A stretch of DNA of 11,665 nt from Methanobacteriota archaeon (lineage in GTDB: Archaea > Thermoplasmatota > Thermoplasmata > RBG-16-68-12). The stretch spans positions 1 to 11,665 of the forward strand of contig VBLR01000071.1 of assembly GCA_005878665.1 (NCBI GenBank), given 5' to 3'. Made by a program: the position numbers and the translations under genes. Shown piece after piece: positions 1 through 6,195 of this stretch (positions are counted from its first letter, which is position 1; each line of letters starts with the position of its first letter). The notes beneath the pieces were generated by a model. It had not been told where the DNA came from and did no database searches. It worked only from the letters and a program-made list of their open reading frames with translations.

Positions 1-203
1 GCGCCGAACAGATTCGTCGTCTGCAGGTCCCGCCGTTCCTCGAACCAGTCGCGGACGCGCCCGAGGTACGGACAGATGGCCAGCCGACACCGCTTGATGT
101 CGCCTCGACAGACCTGGCACGCGATCTCGCGGCGGACTTCCGCGAGTGTCGCCCGGATCCCATCCTCCGTCCGTGACGATCCGGTCGAACCGGGAACGGC
201 CAT
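1..203 (-). CDS. Nre-family DNA repair protein, N-terminal fragment
   Basis: Only the first 67 codons are in the window; the gene runs off the left edge. The peptide has a four-cysteine zinc module of form C-x2-C-x6-C-x4-C (about residues 32-47, ending in CPYL), then a charged helix and the segment LQTTNLFGA. Archaeal Nre proteins have the same layout: an N-terminal Cys4 motif soon followed by a conserved LFG segment. Known Nre proteins act in DNA damage repair and often bind PCNA through a C-terminal motif that is not visible here. The ATG lies 2 bases after the stop of the preceding small gene and has no clear Shine-Dalgarno, which suggests coupled translation. The family call rests on a short N-terminus, so another Cys4 protein is possible. 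Confidence 0.62.
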   Translation of the reverse strand, partial: MAVPGSTGSSRTEDGIRATLAEVRREIACQVCRGDIKRCRLAICPYLGRVRDWFEERRDLQTTNLFG

Positions 204-205
204 GG

Positions 206-376
206 TCAGGCGGAGGGAGTGGGCGCCACGGGTTTGGGGGGCGCCGGCGCGGGAGAGGGTTTCTCCTCGACGATCTCGTCCCACCGCTCATAGCCAATCG
301 GACAGACATGGATGATGCCGCCCGACGCGTTGCACGGCTGGGCGCCATGGACCGGGCAGTGGTGCTCCTTCGCCAT
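206..376 (-). CDS. Small Cys/His-rich protein, putative zinc-binding (56 aa)
   Basis: I do not recognise the family. The 56-residue product starts MAKEHHCPVHG and contains Cys7, Cys15, Cys25, His5, His6, His10 and His23, enough ligands for one metal site. Its last 17 residues are almost entirely Pro, Ala, Lys, Ser and Val, probably a disordered tail. I chose the ATG at 376 because GGAGGGA lies 4 bases upstream. A start 9 codons earlier would run into the upstream MBL gene. One base separates this start from the upstream stop, and two bases separate its stop from the Nre start, so it sits inside a compact operon. Coding status rests on the ribosome binding site, the close packing and the ordered Cys/His spacing. 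Function is unknown. Confidence 0.7.
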   Translation of the reverse strand: MAKEHHCPVHGAQPCNASGGIIHVCPIGYERWDEIVEEKPSPAPAPPKPVAPTPSA

Positions 377-377
377 C

Positions 378-1277
378 TCATCCCTCCGAAGGACCGGCGC
401 CACTTATGGTTTTCGGGCTCGGTTCGATTCCGTACAGCTTGTCGCGGTTCGCTTCGAGTTGGTCGACCGGCTTGCCGGCGAACTCCGCCGCGGTCAACAC
501 CGCGACGTCGTGCTCCTTCCCCGCCTCGAAGACCGACGCCATGCGAGACCGCCACTCGCGGTCCCGTAGGATGTGGTGATCCAGAATGAGCGTCCGGATG
601 TCCGTCGTCCGGAGGATTCGGACGAGGTGTGCGAGGGACCGTTTCGTGTGTTCCTGCGGATAGTGTTCGGGCATGTGCGTCATCGGGCCGTCCACGTACA
701 GGACCGTCGGCCGCGCATCGATGAGGAACGAGAGTTGTTCCTTCAGGGGTGGGCCGATCACATCCGACGTGTGGACGAAGACTTCGTGCCCCTGGGCGAT
801 CCGGGTCATCACCACATAGCCGAGCTCATCGTTGTAGCCGTGCGGCACCGCTGGCGAGAAGAGCAGCTCCGTCCCGCCAAAGTCCATCTGGTTGCCATCC
901 GCCACCTGGATCGCCTTCGGATACGTCTTGAGCTTGCGGACGAACGCACTCGACCGTTCCCGCTGGCTCCGATTGATGTGGAACTTGCCGTCCTTGAGGA
1001 ACGCGAGCCTGCCGCGGAAAATGGATGGCGCCGCGGGATTGTGATGGTCGAAATGGTAATGGCTCACGGTGAGGACGTCCGCTTTCTTCGCGGCGTTCCG
1101 GATGACCTGCCACAATTCCTTCTGCCGCGAGCGCTCGGTCGGATGAGGAGGCAGGTCGTAGCGGTACGGGCCGAGCCGGACGCTCGGGTCCAGGAGGATG
1201 GTGACGTCCGGCGTCTCGACCAGCGTCGCCATGGATCGCGCGCCGAGGCTGTCCGCCGCGAGGGGCGTAATCTTCAT
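378..1277 (-). CDS. UPF0282 family metallo-beta-lactamase-fold hydrolase
   Basis: This 299-residue cytoplasmic protein has the metallo-beta-lactamase metal site HYHFDHH (H73, H75, D77, H78), a later histidine in the segment SPAVPHG, and a C-terminal LDHHILRD segment. Its opening, MKITPLAADSLGARSMA, and the DPSVRLGPYRYDLPPHP segment match the archaeal UPF0282 proteins as I remember them. The fold implies a metal-dependent hydrolase, but I know no established substrate. I chose the start at 1277 because family members begin MKI and because GGTGATC, complementary to the archaeal 16S 3' end, sits just upstream. A start at 1298 would add seven residues and leave only 2 bases after pyrF. It follows pyrF by 23 bases and is coupled to the small gene downstream. 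Confidence 0.88.
   Translation of the reverse strand: MKITPLAADSLGARSMATLVETPDVTILLDPSVRLGPYRYDLPPHPTERSRQKELWQVIRNAAKKADVLTVSHYHFDHHNPAAPSIFRGRLAFLKDGKFHINRSQRERSSAFVRKLKTYPKAIQVADGNQMDFGGTELLFSPAVPHGYNDELGYVVMTRIAQGHEVFVHTSDVIGPPLKEQLSFLIDARPTVLYVDGPMTHMPEHYPQEHTKRSLAHLVRILRTTDIRTLILDHHILRDREWRSRMASVFEAGKEHDVAVLTAAEFAGKPVDQLEANRDKLYGIEPSPKTISGAGPSEG
381..387 (-). promoter_or_regulatory. Ribosome binding site of the small Cys/His protein
   Basis: Read on the minus strand this is GGAGGGA, inside the last codons of the UPF0282 gene and 4 bases before the ATG at 376. It supports 376 as the start and supports the small reading frame being translated. Confidence 0.6.
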
Positions 1278-1279
1278 CG

Positions 1280-1286
1280 GATCACC
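1280..1286 (-). promoter_or_regulatory. Ribosome binding site deciding the UPF0282 start
   Basis: Read on the minus strand this is GGTGATC, a seven-base match to the complement of the 3' end of archaeal 16S rRNA. It ends 2 bases before the ATG at 1277 and favours that start over the longer one at 1298. Confidence 0.6.
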
Positions 1287-1300
1287 GCGTGGCCGCACAT

Positions 1301-1951
1301 CTACCGCGAGACGACCGATCGGATCTCGGTGGCGATGGCTGTTGCGGCCGCCGCCGGATTGGCGGCCTCATAGATGGCCCGCCCGACGATGACGGCGTCC
1401 GCCCCGGCGACGATCGCCTCCGAGGCCTTCCCTCCCTGGGCACCGACCCCGGGAGCGAGAATCTGTTTCCGGCCGATGATCGCACGCAGCGCGCTCACGC
1501 GTTCCGGACGCGTCGCCGGCGCGACGATCCCGGTAGCATTCGCACGGGTCGCCAGGCGTGCGAGGTCCTCTGCGTGTTTCGCGGTGTACTCGACACCCCC
1601 GGGATGGCTCATCTCGACCACGACGAACACGTCCTTCCCTCCCGCGGCATCGACGCACGCCCGCACCGAGTCCTCCCCGACGAAACCGTGGCAAATGATT
1701 CCCGATGCGCCCGCGTCGACCGCTTGCTCGACGATGAGCCGGCTCGTGTTCGGGATGTCGGCAATCTTGAAATCGCACAGGACATAGCCGGATTTCGCGA
1801 GCGTCCGAAGAACGTCGAGGCCGCCCGCCAGGACGAGCGGCCATCCCACCTTGACCGCGTCGACGTGCGACCTCACGGATCCGGCAAGCTCGACCGCCCG
1901 CTTCGGGTCGGTCATGTCGAGCGCCAGGATGAGTCGCTGGTCGAGCCGCAT
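1301..1951 (-). CDS. pyrF: Orotidine 5'-phosphate decarboxylase
   Basis: This enzyme decarboxylates orotidine monophosphate to UMP, the last step of de novo pyrimidine synthesis in the cytoplasm. The 216-residue product shows the whole active site in order: D12 in LALDMTD, K34 in VKVGWPL, the catalytic D60-K62-D65 set in DFKIADIPNT, the phosphate loop PGVGAQGG, and VGRAIYEA near the end. The length is typical for archaeal PyrF. The frame stays open upstream past 2600, but that is antisense to a GTPase gene. The ATG at 1951 begins MRLDQRLILALD, as the family does. It heads the minus-strand operon and diverges from the first GTPase gene. No other pyrimidine gene is in view. Confidence 0.96.
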   Translation of the reverse strand: MRLDQRLILALDMTDPKRAVELAGSVRSHVDAVKVGWPLVLAGGLDVLRTLAKSGYVLCDFKIADIPNTSRLIVEQAVDAGASGIICHGFVGEDSVRACVDAAGGKDVFVVVEMSHPGGVEYTAKHAEDLARLATRANATGIVAPATRPERVSALRAIIGRKQILAPGVGAQGGKASEAIVAGADAVIVGRAIYEAANPAAAATAIATEIRSVVSR

Positions 1952-1990
1952 CGTGGCCCCCAAGAGGAGAATGGACGAAAAAGGTTCCTT

Positions 1991-2010
1991 CCGCAGCGGG
2001 CATCCTGCGG
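1991..2010. promoter_or_regulatory. Inverted repeat in the divergent pyrF/GTPase promoter region
   Basis: CCGCAG at 1991-1996 and CTGCGG at 2005-2010 form a perfect 6-base inverted repeat around an 8-base centre. The arms can be extended by GGT at 1983-1985 and ACC at 2011-2013 with a bulge. It lies between the TATA element and pyrF, where it could be a regulator-binding site or a hairpin in the pyrF leader. No T-tract follows on either strand, so a terminator is unlikely. Function is inferred from position only. Confidence 0.35.
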
Positions 2011-2014
2011 ACCC

Positions 2015-2022
2015 TTTAAGTA
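2015..2022. promoter_or_regulatory. TATA box of the first GTPase gene, possibly shared with pyrF
   Basis: The AT-rich TTTAAGTA lies in GC-rich surroundings. On the plus strand the ATG at 2051 is 29-36 bases downstream, so transcription would begin within a few bases of the start codon. No Shine-Dalgarno is present, which fits a leaderless message. The element is near-palindromic (CTTTAAGTAA against TTACTTAAAG), so it could also serve pyrF on the other strand. Confidence 0.5.
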
Positions 2023-2050
2023 ACCCGATGGGAATCCGACGACGCCCCCG

Positions 2051-2611
2051 ATGCCCGAGGCCCAACGCATCAAGACGAAGGTCTGTCTCGTCGGCGAAGC
2101 CGCGGTCGGCAAGACCTCCCTCATCCGGCGGTTCGTCCAGGACGAGTTCGACGACCGCTACATCACCACGCTGGGCGCAAAGGTCTCGAAGCGCGAGATG
2201 GCGTTCGAGACCCCGGACCGCACGAAGATCCACATGGACATGACCGTCTGGGACATCATGGGGGAGAAAGGCTTCCGGGATCTCCTCAAAGAAGCGTTCT
2301 TCCACGGCGCGAAAGGGGTCGTCGCGGTGTGCGACCTCACGCGGTACTCGACGCTCAAGGAACTCGACGACTGGGTGCAGAGCGTCTTCAACGTCGTCGG
2401 CGAGATCCCGGTCGTCTATGCGGTCAACAAGATCGATCTGAAAGACGAAGTCATGATCCTGTACGGCGACAAGGAGATCCAACAGGCCGTGCGGGCGTTC
2501 GAGGCGCCGTACTTCTACGCCTCGGCGAAAACGGGGGAGAATGTGGAGGTCCTCTTCCGTCGGCTCGGGACCATGGTCCTCCAGCGAGAGGGCATCGCGG
2601 TCGCGACGTGA
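2051..2611 (+). CDS. Ras-like small GTPase, first tandem copy
   Basis: A 186-residue single-domain GTPase with every G motif: P-loop GEAAVGKT (15-22), switch I threonines at 39-40, G3 WDIMGEKG (D68, G71), G4 NKID (126-129) and G5 SAKTG (158-162). The layout is that of the Ras/Rab superfamily. The residue at the Ras Gln61 position is Glu72. There is no C-terminal cysteine for lipidation and no signal or membrane segment, so it is probably cytosolic unless a partner recruits it. The start at 2051 fits a leaderless transcript from the TATA box at 2015. Its paralogue follows after 86 bases, and a membrane protein with a possible GTPase-binding domain comes next. The partner and pathway are unknown; a role in signalling or polarity is inference. 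Confidence 0.93.
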   Translation: MPEAQRIKTKVCLVGEAAVGKTSLIRRFVQDEFDDRYITTLGAKVSKREMAFETPDRTKIHMDMTVWDIMGEKGFRDLLKEAFFHGAKGVVAVCDLTRYSTLKELDDWVQSVFNVVGEIPVVYAVNKIDLKDEVMILYGDKEIQQAVRAFEAPYFYASAKTGENVEVLFRRLGTMVLQREGIAVAT

Positions 2612-2649
2612 ATCGACGTGAATCAACCTGGAGAACAACGCGCGAATCG

Positions 2650-2656
2650 TTAAGTA
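2650..2656 (+). promoter_or_regulatory. TATA-like element ahead of the second GTPase
   Basis: TTAAGTA lies in the 86-base gap between the two GTPase genes, preceded by GCGAATCG, which resembles a BRE. The ATG at 2698 is 41 bases past its end. The same heptamer occurs ahead of the other two plus-strand genes, which suggests separate promoters of one type rather than a single transcript. The rest of the gap shows nothing else. Confidence 0.45.
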
Positions 2657-2697
2657 GACAGCGTCGAAGTCGGGCCGTGGTTCCGGGCGGACGTCGG

Positions 2698-3249
2698 ATG
2701 ACCAAGCAGAAGCAGTTGAAGTCGAAGGTCTGTCTCGTCGGGGACAAGGCGGTCGGGAAGACGTCGTTGATCCGGCGGTACACGATCAACATGTTCGAAG
2801 AGGAATACCTCACGACGATCGGGACGCATGTTACGAAGAAGGAGACCCGCGTCCTGCTCCCCGAATACGACCTCCTCGTCGACATCGACATGATGATCTG
2901 GGACATCATGGGGGAGAAAGGATTCCGGGAACTGTTGAAGGACGCGTACTTCTACGGGGCCAACGGCATCCTCGCCGTCGCCGACCTCACCCGACGACGA
3001 ACGCTCGACAACCTCGACGACTGGATCGACGGCGTCGAGGACGTCGCGGGAAAGGTCCCGATCCTGATCGCGATCAACAAGTCGGACCTCGCCGTGAACG
3101 CGCGGTTCCGCGAAATCGATGTCGCGGCGTTCGCGAAAGCGTACGACGCCGAGTTCGTCTTGACGTCGGCCAAGACGGGAGTGCGCGTCGAGGACGCGTT
3201 CCGCCGACTCGGGGCCCTCATCGCGGGACAACAACTCCAGCTTGCGTAG
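2698..3249 (+). CDS. Ras-like small GTPase, second tandem copy
   Basis: A 183-residue paralogue of the preceding gene with the same motif layout: GDKAVGKT (15-22), switch I threonines 39-40, WDIMGEKG (D69, G72), NKSD (127-130) and SAKTG (157-161). Glu73 again replaces the Ras glutamine. The two proteins share long identical stretches such as KVCLVG, AVGKTSLIRR and the whole G3 segment, but differ in the region between switch I and G3 and in the G4-G5 segment. This pattern suggests an old duplication with partner divergence. The ATG at 2698 follows a weak purine-rich stretch (GGGCGGA). No lipidation cysteine is present. Like its neighbour it probably works with the downstream membrane protein, but this is inferred from position. 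Confidence 0.93.
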   Translation: MTKQKQLKSKVCLVGDKAVGKTSLIRRYTINMFEEEYLTTIGTHVTKKETRVLLPEYDLLVDIDMMIWDIMGEKGFRELLKDAYFYGANGILAVADLTRRRTLDNLDDWIDGVEDVAGKVPILIAINKSDLAVNARFREIDVAAFAKAYDAEFVLTSAKTGVRVEDAFRRLGALIAGQQLQLA

Positions 3250-3267
3250 ACTGCGGTGGTGCGAGGA

Positions 3268-3295
3268 CTGTTCCAATCTTTTAGAACAGATTTTT
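3268..3295 (+). terminator. Hairpin plus T-run after the second GTPase
   Basis: CTGTTC (3268-3273) pairs with GAACAG (3284-3289) across a 10-base loop, followed by one A and five Ts. It starts 18 bases after the GTPase stop codon. The stem is short and AT-rich, so termination may depend mainly on the T-tract, as is common in archaea. It would separate the GTPase transcript from the membrane protein gene. Confidence 0.4.
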
Positions 3296-3314
3296 CATTG
3301 ACTTTTCGAAATCA

Positions 3315-3321
3315 TTAAGTA
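3315..3321 (+). promoter_or_regulatory. TATA-like element ahead of the membrane protein gene
   Basis: TTAAGTA, preceded by CGAAATCA (a good BRE-like context), lies in the AT-rich part of the 165-base gap before the membrane protein. Transcription would start near 3344, giving a leader of about 25 bases to the ATG at 3370 or about 70 bases to the ATG at 3415. It repeats the heptamer found ahead of both GTPase genes. Confidence 0.5.
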
Positions 3322-3398
3322 CGCACGCCTAGATGGTTGCGCTCCCCGAACGGATATCCGCCTCCCCGGATGAACGTGAATGGTCTCGGGCGGGAGCA

Positions 3399-3404
3399 GG
3401 GAGG
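3399..3404 (+). promoter_or_regulatory. Ribosome binding site favouring the 3415 start
   Basis: GGGAGG ends 10 bases before the ATG at 3415. The alternative in-frame ATG at 3370 has no comparable site, so this sequence decides the start chosen for the membrane protein. Confidence 0.5.
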
Positions 3405-3414
3405 ACCGACCGGA

Positions 3415-6048
3415 ATGCCCATGCTCACGCGAAGACCCAGGCCGACGACGAGGACCGTCGTGGTCCTGCTGTTCCTGGGCGCGCTGGTCCTCATGCTTCT
3501 CCTCGCCGCGGTGCCTCTCGCCCGTTCGGACGCGCCGATCGTCATCACGAACCCAGATGCTTCACGGACGGTCACGTGGACGATGGGCTCGCCGACCAAC
3601 CTGACGTTACAGAATGTCGCGCTCGACGGAGGCCGAGCGGAATTGCCGTGGCGGACCGAAACGGTTGGATGGTCGCCAAGCCGATTTCTCGCGAACGTCT
3701 CGCAGAGCACCAACGTGAGCGTAGGGCCCAACGACATAGAGCTCCTCAGCGATTCGACGAACCACATGGTCAATGGCGATTTCGCTGCCCCGTCAAACTG
3801 GACGTTCTCCAACGGGACCTCGGGGCAGATGACCGCGCTGTGGGATTCGGCCGCTCGAGACGCGAAATTCGTTTACAATGCAGGTGCCGATTGGGACTTA
3901 TTCGACGACCAGCTGACGAAATGGACTTGCGCCGCTCCCTCGACTGCGTCTTGCCGGATTTCGCCCGAATCTCTGGTCAAAGTCCAGGGTGTCGGATCGA
4001 TGAAAATGACGTTGAATATCTCGTCGACGGCCTCATGGGTCAGCGCCGTTCATTCAGGCATCGCAAACTGGTCCGGATGGGACCACCTGGTTGTCTGGAT
4101 TAATGCAACCGATGTAAGCCCGCCGCTCTCGTTCAACATTACCGCGGTGGTCGCTGCCTCTCAGCGGACGACGACGGCGATTCCTCTGACCCCCGGTTGG
4201 AGCGAAGTTGTGGTCGACCTCAACCAGCTCGGGAGTTCCCAGGAGAGGGATTCCCTCCAGGACGTCCGATTTCGGATTAACGGCCAGAGCGTCCCGACGA
4301 CCGACGTGTACTTCGACGAGGCCACACTGGGCACGGCACACACGTTGGACGAGAGCGCTCGCGTCACCCAGATCGTCGAAAAGACACGCGCATCGTCCCC
4401 GACCCCGGGGAGTGGCTATCTGTCCTTTGACTGGTCGTGGGTGAATGTGTCCGGCGTGCTCTGGGCCAACGCGTCGGCCAGCCTGAACGGATCGAGCGGC
4501 ACGACGAACGGGATGTTCGCTCGCGGCGGTCCTTCCGGCTGGCAACACTTCGGCCTTGACGTGTCCGCAATCTCCGCGGCCGTCGGTTCCTACACCGTTT
4601 CGTTCCAGCTCCAAATCGTCGTCAAAAACGTCTCGGCCTCCCACGCGAACCTTCGAATCGACAACATCTCGCTGGAATGGCCGAACCGCGGAAATGGAAC
4701 GTACCGGTCAATCCCGGCCGGGCTGGTCCTGGCCTCGGAGTTGCCCAACATCACCTGGGACGCCGTGGCACCGGCTGGGACTTCCATCGCGTTGCGAGCT
4801 AGATCGGGAAACGGCACGGACACGGGAACCTCATCGTGGAGCGCGTGGCGGACGTGGTCCTCCGGGGGCCAGTATGCCTCCGGCCTTCCCCCCGCGGACC
4901 ACTTCCAAATTTCGGTCGACCTGAACACGACGAACGCGACCCTGTCCCCGATCCTGCGGTCGCTCTCCATCGAAATCCACCATCGAGCGCCCGTGGGGAC
5001 GATTGCCGCGGATACGTTCGCAGCCTCCTCTGATTTCTTGCGGTGGCGCTCCTTCAATGCTTCACTGAGCGTACCAATGGGGACCGCGATTACGTTCCTG
5101 GCGGGGGACGGATCGTCCCTTGCACCCATCCCGCCTTCGGGGTCCCTGTCGGGCGTGCAAGCGGCTCGCCTGGGTTGGCGGGCCGACCTGACCACAGTGG
5201 ATGGCCTCCAGTCACCTCTGCTCATGCAGGTCCAAGCGACTTACGAGTTCCTCGGTCCAGCGGATCACATCCGGCTAACTCCGTCCGGAGTCATCGACGT
5301 AGAGGCGGGTCAGGTCATCCAATTCTCCGCCGCGATCGTAGATGCCGGAAACCATCCGGTGAGCGCATCAATGTCGTGGACGACGACGGATCCGACCGGG
5401 TCGATTAGCAACGGCGGCCGGTACGTGGCCGGGAGTGTCACGACCGGAGCACCGTGGTACGTGAACGTCACCGTCGCCGGATCTGGGAAGTCGGCCTCGA
5501 CGCTCGTCAACGTCAGGCCCGCGAGCTTGGCTATCGGGGCCGTCCTCTACCCGACCCTCCTTGTCGCGATCGTCCTCGGTGCCGTGTATTCTGGGTACAC
5601 GGTGTGGTCTCGACGCGCCTTTGCAGTGGACGACGTGTTTCTAATTTCGAAGGAAGGCCGCCTCATGATGCACAACACACGCCGCATGCGAGCGGATCGA
5701 GACGAGGACATCCTGTCCGCGATGCTCACCGCGATCCTGAGCTTCCTGATGGACTTCGACCGCGAAGAGAGCGGCGATTTGAGGCGCTTCCAGCTCGGCG
5801 GGAAGACGGCGCTCCTTCAGCGGGGGCCGAACGCGTACCTTGCCGCCGTCTACTCCGGACGAGTGCCGCGGTGGTCGGAGAAGGACCTTCGAAGATTCAT
5901 GGACGATCTCGAGCGCCGGTTCGGCAAGGTCTTCGCGCGATGGAGCGGAGATCCTGCGGACCTCCAAGGGCTCAAGGAATTCTCCGATCGGTTCGTGTCC
6001 CGCCTCCGGTATCGGCCCGCGCGCGGTACCGGACGCAAGCCGAGCTGA
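3415..6048 (+). CDS. Surface membrane protein with a cytoplasmic longin/roadblock-like C-terminal domain
   Basis: The 877-residue product opens with a basic stretch (TRRPRPTTR) and a hydrophobic core (about 15-33) ending near ARSDA, a secretion signal or N-terminal anchor. Residues of about 40-700 are Ser/Thr/Asn-rich with 21 N-x-S/T sequons. Within them I see at least two beta-rich, Trp-containing segments like carbohydrate-binding jelly rolls, and an Ig-like domain just before the membrane. A transmembrane helix (about 706-728) precedes basic WSRRAF. The final 140 residues lack sequons and run strand-strand-helix-three strands-helix, starting DDVFLISKEGRLMMHN, with a charged tail. This order resembles profilin-like roadblock/longin domains, the usual partners of small GTPases. 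In-frame ATG 3370 is an alternative start. It ends 6 bases from a convergent gene. Ligand and function are unknown. Confidence 0.85.
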   Translation: MPMLTRRPRPTTRTVVVLLFLGALVLMLLLAAVPLARSDAPIVITNPDASRTVTWTMGSPTNLTLQNVALDGGRAELPWRTETVGWSPSRFLANVSQSTNVSVGPNDIELLSDSTNHMVNGDFAAPSNWTFSNGTSGQMTALWDSAARDAKFVYNAGADWDLFDDQLTKWTCAAPSTASCRISPESLVKVQGVGSMKMTLNISSTASWVSAVHSGIANWSGWDHLVVWINATDVSPPLSFNITAVVAASQRTTTAIPLTPGWSEVVVDLNQLGSSQERDSLQDVRFRINGQSVPTTDVYFDEATLGTAHTLDESARVTQIVEKTRASSPTPGSGYLSFDWSWVNVSGVLWANASASLNGSSGTTNGMFARGGPSGWQHFGLDVSAISAAVGSYTVSFQLQIVVKNVSASHANLRIDNISLEWPNRGNGTYRSIPAGLVLASELPNITWDAVAPAGTSIALRARSGNGTDTGTSSWSAWRTWSSGGQYASGLPPADHFQISVDLNTTNATLSPILRSLSIEIHHRAPVGTIAADTFAASSDFLRWRSFNASLSVPMGTAITFLAGDGSSLAPIPPSGSLSGVQAARLGWRADLTTVDGLQSPLLMQVQATYEFLGPADHIRLTPSGVIDVEAGQVIQFSAAIVDAGNHPVSASMSWTTTDPTGSISNGGRYVAGSVTTGAPWYVNVTVAGSGKSASTLVNVRPASLAIGAVLYPTLLVAIVLGAVYSGYTVWSRRAFAVDDVFLISKEGRLMMHNTRRMRADRDEDILSAMLTAILSFLMDFDREESGDLRRFQLGGKTALLQRGPNAYLAAVYSGRVPRWSEKDLRRFMDDLERRFGKVFARWSGDPADLQGLKEFSDRFVSRLRYRPARGTGRKPS

Positions 6049-6054
6049 ATTCAG

Positions 6055-6195
6055 TCACCGGTGCGGGAACAGGATCAGGTAGAACATGACCGCGAATCCG
6101 AACAACGTGAAGCCGGTCGAGATGAGCCAGAGCCGCCACAGCAGCTTCGCCCGGTTGGCCGGATCTTCCCAAACCTTCGCGAGCCGCTCGATCAT
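6055..6195 (-). CDS. Small single-pass membrane protein coupled to atpD (46 aa)
   Basis: The product starts MIERLAKVWEDPANRAK, a basic amphipathic stretch, followed by one hydrophobic helix (about residues 20-42, rich in Leu, Phe, Ile and Val) and a short basic end (FPHR). Its ATG overlaps the atpD stop as ATGA, a classic translational-coupling arrangement, and no separate Shine-Dalgarno is visible. It is the last gene of the ATP synthase operon and ends 6 bases from the convergent membrane protein gene. It is not one of the standard A-type ATPase subunits I know and is too short for the c-type proteolipid, which has two helices. It could be an assembly or accessory factor; I infer this from the coupling alone. 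Confidence 0.72.
   Translation of the reverse strand: MIERLAKVWEDPANRAKLLWRLWLISTGFTLFGFAVMFYLILFPHR

Noticed and set aside
1991..2010. Intrinsic terminator at the inverted repeat
   Set aside because: No T-tract follows the arms on either strand, and the position is between divergent starts rather than after a gene.
1952..2638. N-terminal extension of pyrF by 229 codons
   Set aside because: The frame is open only because it runs antisense to the first GTPase; PyrF homology begins at the Met at 1951 and the mature length is then normal.
2329..2697. Extension of the second GTPase by 123 codons upstream
   Set aside because: The extra part overlaps the first GTPase in another frame; the family N-terminus starts at the ATG at 2698.
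3337..3414. Longer starts (TTG 3337 or ATG 3370) for the membrane protein
   Set aside because: Neither has a ribosome binding site, and the signal-like segment begins right after 3415. The ATG at 3370 remains possible because it suits the promoter spacing.
5972..6172. 66-codon minus-strand frame across the convergent gene ends
   Set aside because: It overlaps the end of the membrane protein gene and the small membrane protein in other frames, and lacks a plausible product.
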